Positions 1-8,535 are shown, counted from the first letter of the stretch. The stretch: 64,000 bases of DNA from Georgenia sp. TF02-10 (GCF_022759505.1 NZ_CP094289.1:310001-374000), one strand, 5' to 3'. Numbers and translations: made by a program. Notes: generated by a model not told the origin, from the sequence alone.

Positions 1-488
1 GCTGGGTGGGAGAGCGTGGACTGGTCTGCCTTCGACGTCGTCGGGGTCGGCCTGTACCGGTCGCCCGCAACCGTGACGACTACCGGGCTGGGGTCGCGGC
101 ACTGGTCCGGGACCACGGCAAGCCGTTCGTGGTCACCGAGTTCGGCTGCGGAGCCTTCGCTGGGGCGTAGGGCCCTGGTGCCGGCTCGTTCCAGATCGTC
201 AACTGGTTCGCCGACCCACCACGCGTCCGCGGCGACAACCCCCGCGACGAGGCCGTCCCGGCCTGCTACCTGTCCGAGCTCATCGACCTCTATGCCGCGG
301 CGGGAGTGCTCGGCTGCTTCGTCTTCACCTTCGTCATGCGCAGGTTCGCCTGATGCGGTGACCCCGAGCACGACCGCGACAAGGCGGGCCTCGCGCTGGT
401 GACGACCGAGCACGGTGACCTCCAGAGGAAGCAGGCGTTCCACGCGGTCGCAGACCGATACCGGCGCATCCTCGGCGCCATCGGCTGA
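1..488 (+). pseudogene. Decayed glycoside-hydrolase-like (TIM-barrel) gene, 3' part
   Basis: Reading across three lesions gives a coherent C-terminal part of a TIM-barrel, hydrolase-like protein. Recognisable pieces are VDWSAFDVVGVGLYRS, then after a one-base loss near 64-68 HGKPFVVTEFGCGAFAGA, then FQIVNWFADPPRVRGDNPRD, LIDLYAAAGVLGCFVFTF and finally KQAFHAVADRYRRILGAIG before the TGA at 486-488. Besides the frameshift there are in-frame stops at 168-170 (TAG) and 351-353 (TGA). The TEFG segment resembles the acid/base strand of clan GH-A folds; that is inference. The 5' end lies outside the window. Three independent lesions make a sequencing error unlikely, so I call it a pseudogene. Confidence 0.7.
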
Positions 489-802
489 GCTGCGGTGGGC
501 GGGCATGACCTCGTGACCCGGGTCCGAGGCCCTGGCCCTTGCCCTCCCTTGGTCCAGTGGCTTGTCCCCAGGACTATCCACAGTTGGGGACCGGATCACA
601 GCCGTGTAGCTCACCAGTTCTCCCGAAGCCCGGGCTCCACATGTTTGTACACACGTGTGGAGAACTACATCAGTGTCATCTGGCCCGCGAGGTGGCTCAA
701 GGGGTGATGCTGGGGACCGCGCTGCCTCCCAGGAGCGCATCGCGCGGCGGACCCCCGCCGTACAGCGGCTCCGGCACGGGTCCGCGTCGCATCGGCGCGG
801 GG
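489..802. other. Gene-free stretch with a hairpin and a palindrome
   Basis: About 310 bases between the decayed hydrolase and the 3' end of the deoR-type gene. I see no credible gene. It holds a GTCCCCA/TGGGGAC stem (564-570 with 585-591) whose loop contains TATCCACA, close to a DnaA box, and a 24-base palindrome at 637-660 listed separately. The hairpin could end transcription from the left. Confidence 0.4.
637..660. promoter_or_regulatory. 24-bp palindrome, operator-like
   Basis: Centred between 648 and 649, 10 of 12 base pairs are complementary (CCACATGTTTGT facing ACACACGTGTGG). There is no spacer loop, so it looks like a dimeric regulator site rather than a terminator. No intact gene starts beside it: the left gene is decayed and the right operon ends here. 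It may be the orphaned operator of a lost promoter. Confidence 0.35.
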
Positions 803-1615
803 TCAGCGTCGGCCACCGAGGCCGCCGTCGCCGGTGTCCGGACCGGACGCCGTGAGGACCTCGACCCCCTCGGCGGTGTAACGCTCGATCACAGCGGGGT
901 CGGTCGCGTCGGTGACAAGGGTCCACCCGCGCGCCAGCGGCGCCCAGGCGGGCACGGCGCCCCGGTCCAGCTTGCTCGCGTCCGCGAGGACCACCGTGCG
1001 CCGCGCCCGACGAGAGGCGATGTCCTTGGTGGCCGCCTCGACGAGCGTGGGCTCACCGACGCCGTCCACGGGATCGAGGGCGTCCACGCCGAGAAAGGCC
1101 ACGTCCACCATGAACCGCTCGAGCGTCAGCGTCGTCACTGGCCCGGCCAGCCCGTGGCTCTTGGGCGCCACGACTCCACCCACGACGACGACCTCGAGGC
1201 CGGGCTCCCCGGCAAGCATGAGGGCGATCTCCAGGCCCCGGGTGAGCACGGTCAGTCCGCACCTGCCGCGCAGGTGCTCGGCGAGCTGAGCGGTGGTCGT
1301 CCCGGCGTCGACGAAGATCGTCCCCTCCGCCGGTAGGAGCGCGGCGGCGCGCGCGCCGACGGCCGCCTTCGCAGCCGTCCGCACCCCCATCCGCTCCGCA
1401 AGGGCACGCTCGCGGAACGTCGCCTCGACCGTAGCCCCGCCATAGGTGCGGGTGAGCCGGCCCTCCTCGCCGAGCCGGGAGAGGTCCCGGCGCACCGTCG
1501 ACGGCGAGATGCCTAGCCTCGCCGAGAGGTCCTCCACCCGTGTCGTGCCGGCCCGGAGGAGCTCGAGCACGGCCTCGTGCCGCTCCCGGGTGCCCCGCCG
1601 CAACCCCTCGCCCAA
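803..1615 (-). CDS. DeoR/GlpR-family transcriptional regulator
   Basis: This 270-residue protein has the DeoR layout. An N-terminal winged helix (residues about 10-65) carries LSARLGISPSTVRRDLSRL followed by the family-typical TRTYGGA, and a C-terminal sugar-phosphate sensing domain carries VFVDAGTTTAQLAEHL-like and FLGVDALD segments. The start is TTG, 14 nt after the pdxA-type stop, with GGAG about 8 nt upstream; no better ATG or GTG exists. It is the last gene of the sugar-acid operon and probably represses it, responding to a phosphorylated intermediate. That role is inferred from context. Confidence 0.85.
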   Translation of the reverse strand: MGEGLRRGTRERHEAVLELLRAGTTRVEDLSARLGISPSTVRRDLSRLGEEGRLTRTYGGATVEATFRERALAERMGVRTAAKAAVGARAAALLPAEGTIFVDAGTTTAQLAEHLRGRCGLTVLTRGLEIALMLAGEPGLEVVVVGGVVAPKSHGLAGPVTTLTLERFMVDVAFLGVDALDPVDGVGEPTLVEAATKDIASRRARRTVVLADASKLDRGAVPAWAPLARGWTLVTDATDPAVIERYTAEGVEVLTASGPDTGDGGLGGRR

Positions 1616-1629
1616 CCCGCCGTCTCCGC

Positions 1630-2694
1630 TCAGCCCGCGACCGCCGGCGAGTACTCCGCCCGGATCGCGTCGACGAAGGGGCTGTACTCGACCGCTGCCA
1701 GGTAGGCCGATCGCATCGTGCCGTGATCCGCCTTGCCCGTGCCCGCGATGTCGAACGCCGTGCCGTGGTCGACCGAGGTCCGCAGGATGGGCAGCCCGAC
1801 TGTCACCGAGATCGTGCCGTCGAAGTCGACCGTCTTGGCGGCGATGTGTCCCTGGTCGTGGTACTGGGACAGGATTCCGTCGTAGCGCCCGACCAGCCCG
1901 TGATGGAACACCGAGTCCGCCGGGATCGGGCCGGCGACGTCGAGACCGCGGGCGCGGGCGTCCTCGACGGCGGGAGCGAGGTGGACGATCTCCTCGTCGC
2001 CGAAGGCGCCGTTCTCGCCGCCGTGCGGGTTGATGGCGGCGACGGCCAGCCGTGGCTCGGTGACCCCGAAGACGCGCAACGCCGTCGCGGCCCGCACGAT
2101 CGAGGCCAGCTGGGTCTCGCGGGTGATCCTGTCCAGGGCCTGTCGCAGGGAGAGGTGCCGGGTGGCGAAGAAGATGCGGAGATGGTGGCCCGGGACATGG
2201 GCGTTGCGGACGACGAACATGGTGTCCTGCTTGGTCACCCCGGTCAGCGCACCCAGCATCTCGGTGTGCCCGAGGTGCTCGCTGCCGGCGGCCCAGATGG
2301 CTTCCTTGTTGATGGGCCCGGTGACGATGCCGCTGATCTCGTTGTCGAGGGCGGCGCGGGTGGCCACCTCGATAGCGGTGACGGCGGCGCGGCCGGCGCG
2401 CTCGTCAACGACACCCCAGTCGGGCAGGGAGTCGCCCAGGACCCCGATGTCGAAGACATCGACGACGCCGTCCCCGCCCGGGGTGGTGTCCCAGGAGGCG
2501 ACCGGGCGTAGCTCGACGTCGAGGTCGAGCGCCTCCCGGGCTCGCTCGAGCGCGCCGAGGTCACCGACCGCGATGCCGTGATGGGCATCATCGCCGGAGA
2601 ACTCGGCGAGGGTCTGGAGGGTGATCTCCGGGCCGATGCCGACGGGGTCTCCGACGGTGAGGGCGAGGACGGGGCGGGACTGAGGGCTAGCCAT
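1630..2694 (-). CDS. pdxA2: PdxA2-type 4-phospho-threonate/erythronate dehydrogenase
   Basis: The 354-residue product is a PdxA-family NAD-dependent dehydrogenase. It shows the N-terminal VGDPVGIGPEI signature, GPINKEA, and three metal-binding histidine contexts (GHTEML, YHDQGHIAAK and SVDHGTAFDIAGTG). Next to a DUF1537 kinase and a GntP permease, the expected role is oxidation of 4-phospho-D-threonate or D-erythronate to a 3-keto acid that decarboxylates to dihydroxyacetone phosphate, rather than vitamin B6 synthesis. That assignment rests on the known DUF1537/PdxA2 pathway. AAGGAG lies upstream of the ATG. It sits 30 nt after the kinase and 14 nt before the regulator, so the four genes should be co-transcribed. 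Confidence 0.85.
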   Translation of the reverse strand: MASPQSRPVLALTVGDPVGIGPEITLQTLAEFSGDDAHHGIAVGDLGALERAREALDLDVELRPVASWDTTPGGDGVVDVFDIGVLGDSLPDWGVVDERAGRAAVTAIEVATRAALDNEISGIVTGPINKEAIWAAGSEHLGHTEMLGALTGVTKQDTMFVVRNAHVPGHHLRIFFATRHLSLRQALDRITRETQLASIVRAATALRVFGVTEPRLAVAAINPHGGENGAFGDEEIVHLAPAVEDARARGLDVAGPIPADSVFHHGLVGRYDGILSQYHDQGHIAAKTVDFDGTISVTVGLPILRTSVDHGTAFDIAGTGKADHGTMRSAYLAAVEYSPFVDAIRAEYSPAVAG

Positions 2695-2724
2695 GGTGAG
2701 GATCGATCTCCTTCGTCGATATCG

Positions 2725-4044
2725 TCAGAGTCTCTCGCGCGGCACAGCGGCCCGCACCCAGCGGTTCCGCTGTCCTGCCACACGAGCGAGGTGGTCGAGG
2801 CACTCGACCGCCGCCATGGGCCCGCCGATGAGGCCGCCCTTGGTGACGATCGGCATGCCGTCCCACGGGCCGTCGACGACCTCGCCGGCGACGGCGAGCG
2901 GGACGACCTCGCCCTCCACCTCGATGCCGCGGCCCCCGATCTCGGCGAGCACCGCGGCGGTGACATCACCGCCGGTGGTGTACAGCCCGTCGACGCGACG
3001 CTCCTGCAGCGCCCGACGCGTGATGCGGCCGAGCGCTCGGGGTAGCTGGGCGGACTGCTCAGGGCTGAGCGGCAGGACGTCCACGTCCTCGAGGACCGTG
3101 GCAAGGAGGACGAGCTCGCCGCCCGCGGCGCTCTCGAGCTCTGCGGTCAGCCGCGCCACGGTCGCGTCGACATCCAGCACGCCACGACCGGCCGGGCGGA
3201 CGACCCGGACGGGACGCGCGGACAGCAGCCGCTGCAGCTGCGTGCGGGTGAGGTCGGTTGCCGATCCGCTCACCGCGAGCAAGGGAGCCGCCGAGCCGGA
3301 GGTGGGGACCTCCATGGCCTGCGCAAGCGCGAGCGACCCCGGCCCCGGGTCGATCCCCGCCCACATCAGGCTGGGTTCCTCCGCCGCCACGACGGCGGCC
3401 GCCTGCGCGACCCGGACCAGGTGCTCCCGCGTGATGGCATCCCCGATGACGACGTCTGCGCCAGATCGGACGGCGTCCCGGACGGAGGTCACAAGCCGTT
3501 CTCGCGACCCGGTGACGACGGAGAGGGGCACGAGGGCGGTGCGCAGACCGGTCCCGCGCCCTAGCACCTCGGCGACCGAGGAGGTGTGCACGGGTGACCG
3601 GACGTCGCGGGCGAGCTCCGTCTCCTCCAGCCGCACGCCGGCGAGCAGCTGCGTGCCCTCCACGGTCTGCCGTCCGGCGTCAGGGTGGGCCGGCATGCAG
3701 AGGCCCACCACGTGCCGACCCGAGAGATCCCGGGTGGCACGGAGGAGTGCCTCGCTCGCCACGCCGACGTTGCCGCGCAGGGTGGTGTCGATGCGAGAGC
3801 TGACGAGCCGCACCGGCCACCCGGCTCGCACGGCCCCCGTGACAGCCCGCACCGCCACCTCCGGCGCGGCGTGCCGCGACTCGGTGGTGGCGACGAGGAC
3901 GTCGAACCGGCTGTGGAACTCCGCGATGGCCTCCCAGTAGCCGTCCGAGCTCACCGTCACGGCGCTCCAGCCGGCGCGGGCGAAGCCCGCGGCGGAGGCG
4001 TTCGCGCCCGTGAGGTCGTCGGCGACGACGAGGATGTGGGCCAT
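2725..4044 (-). CDS. DUF1537 four-carbon sugar-acid kinase
   Basis: The 439-residue protein begins MAHILVVADDLTGAN, the classic DUF1537 N-terminal motif. It has SSRIDTTLRGNVG in the N-terminal domain and a C-terminal nucleotide-binding part ending in VTKGGLIGG. Members phosphorylate D-threonate, D-erythronate or related acids. The ATG overlaps the permease stop by one base (TGATG), implying translational coupling. A longer reading frame continues upstream inside the permease gene, but its sequence there is low-complexity shadow, so I placed the start at 4044. Substrate stereochemistry cannot be read from sequence. No aldolase or epimerase partner is visible, which favours the kinase plus PdxA2 route. 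Confidence 0.88.
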   Translation of the reverse strand: MAHILVVADDLTGANASAAGFARAGWSAVTVSSDGYWEAIAEFHSRFDVLVATTESRHAAPEVAVRAVTGAVRAGWPVRLVSSRIDTTLRGNVGVASEALLRATRDLSGRHVVGLCMPAHPDAGRQTVEGTQLLAGVRLEETELARDVRSPVHTSSVAEVLGRGTGLRTALVPLSVVTGSRERLVTSVRDAVRSGADVVIGDAITREHLVRVAQAAAVVAAEEPSLMWAGIDPGPGSLALAQAMEVPTSGSAAPLLAVSGSATDLTRTQLQRLLSARPVRVVRPAGRGVLDVDATVARLTAELESAAGGELVLLATVLEDVDVLPLSPEQSAQLPRALGRITRRALQERRVDGLYTTGGDVTAAVLAEIGGRGIEVEGEVVPLAVAGEVVDGPWDGMPIVTKGGLIGGPMAAVECLDHLARVAGQRNRWVRAAVPRERL

Positions 4045-5525
4045 CAGCTGAGGAAGAGGCTCGCGATGAACAGGAGGGGGATGGACCCCGCCCACACCGC
4101 CGTGGTGATGCCGGACCATGCCTTGAGTGCGGCTGTGCCCTCGAGGCCGGTGAAGCGGGTGACGACCCAGAAGTAGGAGTCGTTGAAGTAGCTGAACACC
4201 ATGGAACCGGCCGTGCACGCCATGGCGGCGAGGAGCGGGTTGATGCCGAGCGGCTCGATGAGGGGAGCGGTGACGGACGCCGCGGTGATCATGGCGACCG
4301 TCCCGGAGCCCTGCGCGATGCGCACGAGCGTGGCGATGAGGAACGGCACGAGGAAGGCGGGCAGGTTGATCGACGCGATCCCCTCGGCCAGCGCGTCCCC
4401 GACGCCGGACTCCCGCAGGACCAGGCCGAAGCCGCCGCCGGCGCCGGTGATGAGCAAGATGAGGCCGGCCGAGGCAGCGGCCTCCGCGAGCCAGTGGTGC
4501 ACCTTGTTGCGCGGGGTCCAGCGGGGCAGAAGGACGTAGACCGCGAGGAGGACGCCGATGACGAGCGCGACCACCGGATTGCCGAAGAAGGCGAGCGGGA
4601 CGGTCCACGTGGACGGTTCGTACTCGCCGGTGAGGACGCCCTGGGAGTTGCGGTCGATCGCGGCGGTGACCGTGTTTAGAACGATGAGGAGCAGCGGGAC
4701 GAGCAGGGGCAGGGAGGCTACGAACGCCCCGACGCGGTGCGGCTTGGCGCCGGCTGGCGCGGTGCCGAGGTCGTGGGTGGGGGCCGCCGGCACCGCGTCG
4801 TCGTCGCCGTCGTCGAGGAGGGTGCCGGCCGACCTGCCGGCCCCGTCACGGCCGGCCCCGACTCGGGCCGCCGCGCCGTAGACGACCTCGCGGATCTCTG
4901 GGACGAGCCTGTCCTCGAGCTGGGGGCCGACCCACTTGGCGTAGAGAACGACGACAGGCAGGAGGATGACCGTGAAGATGAGGCCGGTGACGATGAGGAG
5001 GCCGAGGTCCACGCCGAGGATGCCGGCGACGCCGAGCGGTCCGGGGGTCGGGGGAACCATGTGGTGGGTGAGCGTCATGCCGCAGCCGAGGGCGAGCGCG
5101 AGCGCCACGTAACCGCCCCGCTTCACCCGCGCGATGGACCGGGCCAGGGGGTTCATGATGACGTAGCCCGAGTCGCAGAAGACGGGGATCGAGACGAGAG
5201 AGCCGACGCTGGCCATGGCCCACTCCTCGCGCCCCTTGCCGAAGGCCTTGAGGAATGCCTTGGCGAGGGCGTCGGCGGCGCCGGAGACCTCGAGGATCTT
5301 GCCCATGCCGACGCCCAGGCCAATGACCATGCCGATGGAGGCGAGGGTGTCGCCGAAGCCGGTGGTGAGCGAGGTGATGGTCGCGACCGGGGACTGGCCG
5401 GCGACCAGGCCGGTGACGATGGCGGCCAGGATGAGCGCGACGAAGGCGTCGAGGCGGGTAAGCAGGACGACCACGATGATCGTGGCGATGCCAAGCACGA
5501 GCGCGAGCAGCAACTGTAGGTCCAC
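4044..5525 (-). CDS. GntP-family gluconate/sugar-acid permease
   Basis: A polytopic 493-residue membrane protein with GntP hallmarks: VIGLGVGMGKILEVSGAAD, SIPVFCDSGYVIMNPLA, HHMVPPTPGPL and MVFSYFNDSYFWVVTRF. A hydrophilic, charged segment of about 45 residues interrupts the middle. I chose the GTG at 5525 because GGAAGG lies 7 nt upstream and the protein then starts directly with its first membrane helix; a longer frame to 5657 adds 44 residues unlike the family. First gene of the operon; it should import the four-carbon sugar acid used by the next two gene products. Confidence 0.87.
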   Translation of the reverse strand: MDLQLLLALVLGIATIIVVVLLTRLDAFVALILAAIVTGLVAGQSPVATITSLTTGFGDTLASIGMVIGLGVGMGKILEVSGAADALAKAFLKAFGKGREEWAMASVGSLVSIPVFCDSGYVIMNPLARSIARVKRGGYVALALALGCGMTLTHHMVPPTPGPLGVAGILGVDLGLLIVTGLIFTVILLPVVVLYAKWVGPQLEDRLVPEIREVVYGAAARVGAGRDGAGRSAGTLLDDGDDDAVPAAPTHDLGTAPAGAKPHRVGAFVASLPLLVPLLLIVLNTVTAAIDRNSQGVLTGEYEPSTWTVPLAFFGNPVVALVIGVLLAVYVLLPRWTPRNKVHHWLAEAAASAGLILLITGAGGGFGLVLRESGVGDALAEGIASINLPAFLVPFLIATLVRIAQGSGTVAMITAASVTAPLIEPLGINPLLAAMACTAGSMVFSYFNDSYFWVVTRFTGLEGTAALKAWSGITTAVWAGSIPLLFIASLFLS

Positions 5526-6572
5526 GTGCAGTCCTTCCTTGGACTGAGCGGCGTCGACGACGCCGGACGTCGTTGATCGAACAGCGCAAGTATGACCACA
5601 GGTATCTGCACATGACAAGCGATTAGGATGCCGGTTTGGTGCCAAGTGCTCACGCACATGCCAGACGTCACCGGGAAGTTGCGCAACTCACGCAGGTACG
5701 CGGTCTTGTCGGCTGCGCGCCTCTCGCCCCCGCATGAAGATGTCCGAGCGCCGGAGCCGAGCCAGTGCATGCGCAGCGCCGCCGTCGGGCGCGGACGCGC
5801 ACTTACTCGTGGCGCTCCTCTGCCACGTGGAGGCCACCACCTCACGCGCAGCGTGCGAGCTGATCGATCCCATCTGGCTGTTGCTCGCGGCGGCGGTCGG
5901 TGTCACTTGTGAACATGTCCTCCACTCCCCGCAGGGACAGGTGTGTCGCCTGCCAGGGGCATGGGACCGCTGCGAGCGGTTTTCTGCCAGGTCATGGGAC
6001 CGCCCGGCGTGCCTTGCCCCTTGCCCCAGTGGTCTGCTCGACGGCTCGTTGGATCGCTGCGTCAGTGTTGTCCGCGGGAGGTTCGCGGGCGTGGGAATCC
6101 GGGAAGTCAGCCTGGTTGAGGTCAGGTAAGTGCTGCGGGGCTGGCTCGAGTTGGGGGGCCCGCCGCGTTGGTCGTTGCTGCGGTTGTGCTGGTCCCGGCC
6201 CCGGCTCGGCTTGTCCTGGCAGCGGTCGCGCTCGTGTGGGGGTGATCGCCGGTCTGGACGCGGTGATCAAGGACTGACCGTGTACCGGGGGCGGGTGCTG
6301 CTGGCGCACCGGGAGGACGGGCGGTGGGGCACGGGGCAGGACCGGGACTTTGCGGACTGGCGCTCGCGGACCACGGGCGGTGGGCGGGGCGTGGCGACCG
6401 GGGAGCTGGTGGTCGCGGAGGGCCGGCTGCTGTGCGACTGCGAGGCCACCCGGGTGGTGCTGGACGCCGCCTCGGTGGTGCTGGACGTGGGCCAGACCCA
6501 GCGGACCTACACCGGTGAGCTACGGCGGGCAGTGACGACCCGGGACCGGCGCTCACGCCCTCCCAGAATCCT
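5526..6572. other. Gene-poor region: operon promoter, IS-end-like repeats, unrecognised ORF debris
   Basis: Just upstream of gntP, ATGAC occurs at 5592-5596 and 5612-5616, exactly 20 bases apart, a plausible DeoR-type direct-repeat site. From 5948 two near-identical units (listed separately) resemble the multiple terminal repeats of IS21-like elements. A frame ending in GVIAGLDAVIKD stops at 6277, and a second begins at GTG 6280 (YRGRVLLAHREDGRWGTG) and reads on for about 85 codons without any domain I recognise. No intact gene is called. Confidence 0.35.
5948..6000. repeat. Two 19-20 bp direct repeats, possible IS end relic
   Basis: CTGCCAGGGGCATGGGACCG (5948-5967) and CTGCCAGGTCATGGGACCG (5982-6000) recur with a 34-base period. 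Repeated CCAGGTCATGGGACC-like blocks near a boundary resemble the multiple terminal binding sites of IS21-family elements. No transposase gene remains beside them, so at most this is a relic. The IS21 link is from memory of the family and not tested. Confidence 0.4.
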
Positions 6573-7044
6573 CAGGAGTTCCGGGAGGGCCGCTACCGGG
6601 AGGCCGAACGCGTGTGGTCGGGTCATCCAACCCCGCGCTGGTCGACGTCGTGCAACACCTGACGCCGGGAAGGCGCTGGACTTGGGGTGCGGGGAGGGCG
6701 CCGACGCGATCTGGCTCACCACCCAGGGGTGGAGGTGGAGGGTCACCGGCGTGGGCATCTCCGCGACTGCCACCGCCCGCGCGCGCGAGGCCCAGCGCCG
6801 GCAACTCGGCACGATCGTGCGGTTCGTCACCGCGGACCTGGCCCAGTGGGAACCTGACGACGGCCCCTACGATCTGGTGAGCGCCAGCTTCCTGCACTCA
6901 CCCGCCCCTCTCCCGCGCGTCGCGATCCTGCAACGCGCAGCGGCCACGGTGGGCACCGGCGGGCACCTCGTGGTCGTCTCCCATGCCGCGCCTCCGCCCT
7001 GGGTGGACGCCGCTGATCATCCCGCGGGCAGCTTTCCCAGCTGG
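6573..7044 (+). pseudogene. SAM-dependent methyltransferase fragment
   Basis: Three frames must be joined to read a class I methyltransferase: EFREGRYREAERVWSGHP, then after a one-base loss PALVDVVQHLTPG, then after another shift KALDLGCGEGADAIWL (motif I), VTADLAQWEP, YDLVSASFLHSP (motif IV region) and GGHLVVVSHAAPPPW. Protein similarity stops near 7044, where an unrelated fragment on the other strand begins. Two frameshifts and a lost C-terminus make this a relic. Family members normally run to about 200-220 residues. Its neighbours are also fragments, so the locus looks like a recombination scar. Confidence 0.65.
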
Positions 7045-7164
7045 AAGCACCATCTCGGCGCGCTCACGCCCGCCACGCAACTCGTTCACACGATCGTTGA
7101 TCCGGCGGTAGTAGTCCACCGTTGCGACGCTGCTCATCCCGTGCAGCAAACCGATGGTCCACAT
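7045..7164 (-). pseudogene. Aspartate/glutamate racemase N-terminal fragment
   Basis: From the ATG at 7164 the minus strand encodes WTIGLLHGMSSVATVDYYRR followed by INDRVNE and a diverged RAEMVL. This is the first 40 or so residues of the YgeA-type aspartate/glutamate racemase family (IGLLGGMSWEST, then PYY). Similarity ends abruptly at 7045 against the tail of the methyltransferase relic. Members are about 230 residues, so more than 80% is missing. Confidence 0.6.
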
Positions 7165-7199
7165 CGGGCTTTCCTCGGCCATCCGCTGTTCCGGGCCGG

Positions 7200-7527
7200 T
7201 CAGATGCGGATGTAGGCGGCGCCGGCTAGCTGCGCTTGGACGATCGAGGTGACCGCGGAGGGAACCGTGCCGACCTCGGGTCGCAGCTCGTCCGGGTCGA
7301 GGCCGCGGCGTCCGAGTCCGACGCTGCATGCGGCGACCTCGGTGTGCTCGGGCACCTTGACGGCATCGGTGCCGGTCAGGCCGGCCAGCGCCGAGGCCGT
7401 TGACGATCACCCGCACCTGCACCCCCAGGCCGGCGGCCTGGAGTCCGGCTGCGGCGTCCAGCGCCCGTTGAACGTCGGCGGGGTCGTCGGCCACGTGCAG
7501 GATCGCCTCACGGGGGCTCTCATCCAT
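7200..7527 (-). pseudogene. DsrE-family protein with one frameshift
   Basis: From the ATG at 7527 the frame reads AILHVADDPADVQRALDAAA and VRVIVNGLG. One extra base near 7385-7392 then shifts it; in the other frame it continues AGLTGTDAVKVPEHTEVAACSV and ends QLAGAAYIRI at the TGA 7200-7202. The total is 328 bases, that is 109 codons plus one base. DsrE-type proteins are about 110 residues and act in sulfur transfer or sulfur sensing. It lies 21 nt after the M56 peptidase gene in the same orientation, so it was probably the last gene of that operon. A single indel could also be a sequencing error. Confidence 0.7.
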
Positions 7528-7548
7528 TGCGGGTCGCCTGGGCGGGGG

Positions 7549-8535
7549 TCAGGCGGCGCAGCCGGTCAGGGCGGCGAAGACGTAGGGCAGGTGAACGGCG
7601 GCGGCAAGGGCGGCCATGCCCACTAGGTATGCCGCGATCGCGACCGCGGGCACGGCACCCGCCAGCCCTGCGCTGGGGCGGACGAGGTGGCGGATGCGCT
7701 CAGGGCCGGCGGCGTGCAGGGCGAGCGGGCAGGAGTGCTGTGGCATGGCGGGCTGGGTGCGTTCGCCCAGCTTGACCAGCGCGCTCACCAGCGCCGGGGT
7801 TCCTGCCTCGCGGCGGGCCTGGTCGTCGGCCGCGATCTCCAGGTAGTGCGGCAGCGCGTCGGCGGCTGCGCGGATCAACGGCACCCAGCGCAGATAGGCG
7901 GCGATGGCCTCGACCAGGGCGGAGATCAGGTGGTGGCGATGGTGCAGGTGGGCGTGCTCGTGGGCCAGCACAGCGGCCAGCTCGTCCTCCGCCAGCGCAC
8001 GCACCGCGCCGGTAGAGAGCACGACCCCGCCGTGACGGGCGGGGAAGGTGAGCGCGAACGGGTCCTCGGCATCGACCAGCGATACCTCGTGTCCATGCAG
8101 GAGCTGCCGCCACGCGCTGTGCAGCAGCGCGCCGGCAGCGTCCCGGGAGCGGGAGCGGCGCCGGATCATCTGGCGAGCAAGACCTGCTCCCAGGGCCAGT
8201 GCCAGCGCCACCGGCAACGCAAGCAGCAGCACGGCGGGAACCAGGGCGTCGTCGGTGGTGTCAGCGGAGAACGGGTTCGCGGCGCTCAGGCACCGCTGGC
8301 ACACCTCGGCCGCGCGTTCGGGCAGCAGCACGGGGCCGGACCCGGCCCAGGCCAGCAGCGGGCCGATCGCCAGCAGTGTGACCAGCCAGACCCCGATGCC
8401 GCCGGCGACCACCACGATCGCCAGGCGCGGTACGCGCACCAGGGCGGGGGCCGCGTGCCGCAGCAGAGCTGGACCGAGCACCGCCAGCGCCACCAGCCCG
8501 GTGCTCAGCGCTACCGTGAGCATGCCGACGGTCAT
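7549..8535 (-). CDS. M56 (BlaR1-like) membrane metallopeptidase
   Basis: A 328-residue integral membrane protein with helices at about 3-25, 38-63, 98-123 and 295-320 and the zinc motif HEHAH at residues 192-196 in the large loop after helix 3. This matches the M56 family, whose loop 3 is cytoplasmic. By that topology the helix 2-3 loop is outside; it contains Cys79-x-x-Cys82 (EVCQRC), and a further Cys lies near the C-terminus. Unlike BlaR1 it has no C-terminal penicillin-sensor domain. The start overlaps the BlaI-type repressor stop (ATGA). It probably cleaves that repressor after an extracytoplasmic signal; the nature of the signal is inference. Confidence 0.87.
   Translation of the reverse strand: MTVGMLTVALSTGLVALAVLGPALLRHAAPALVRVPRLAIVVVAGGIGVWLVTLLAIGPLLAWAGSGPVLLPERAAEVCQRCLSAANPFSADTTDDALVPAVLLLALPVALALALGAGLARQMIRRRSRSRDAAGALLHSAWRQLLHGHEVSLVDAEDPFALTFPARHGGVVLSTGAVRALAEDELAAVLAHEHAHLHHRHHLISALVEAIAAYLRWVPLIRAAADALPHYLEIAADDQARREAGTPALVSALVKLGERTQPAMPQHSCPLALHAAGPERIRHLVRPSAGLAGAVPAVAIAAYLVGMAALAAAVHLPYVFAALTGCAA

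Noticed and set aside
539-1336. 265-codon plus-strand frame across the deoR-type gene
   Set aside because: Shadow of the DeoR-family gene on the other strand, which has clear helix-turn-helix and sensor motifs.
6130-7215. One 361-codon plus-strand frame taken as a single methyltransferase gene
   Set aside because: Only its last part matches methyltransferases; the first half of that domain lies in other frames, so it is a broken fragment inside a chance long frame.
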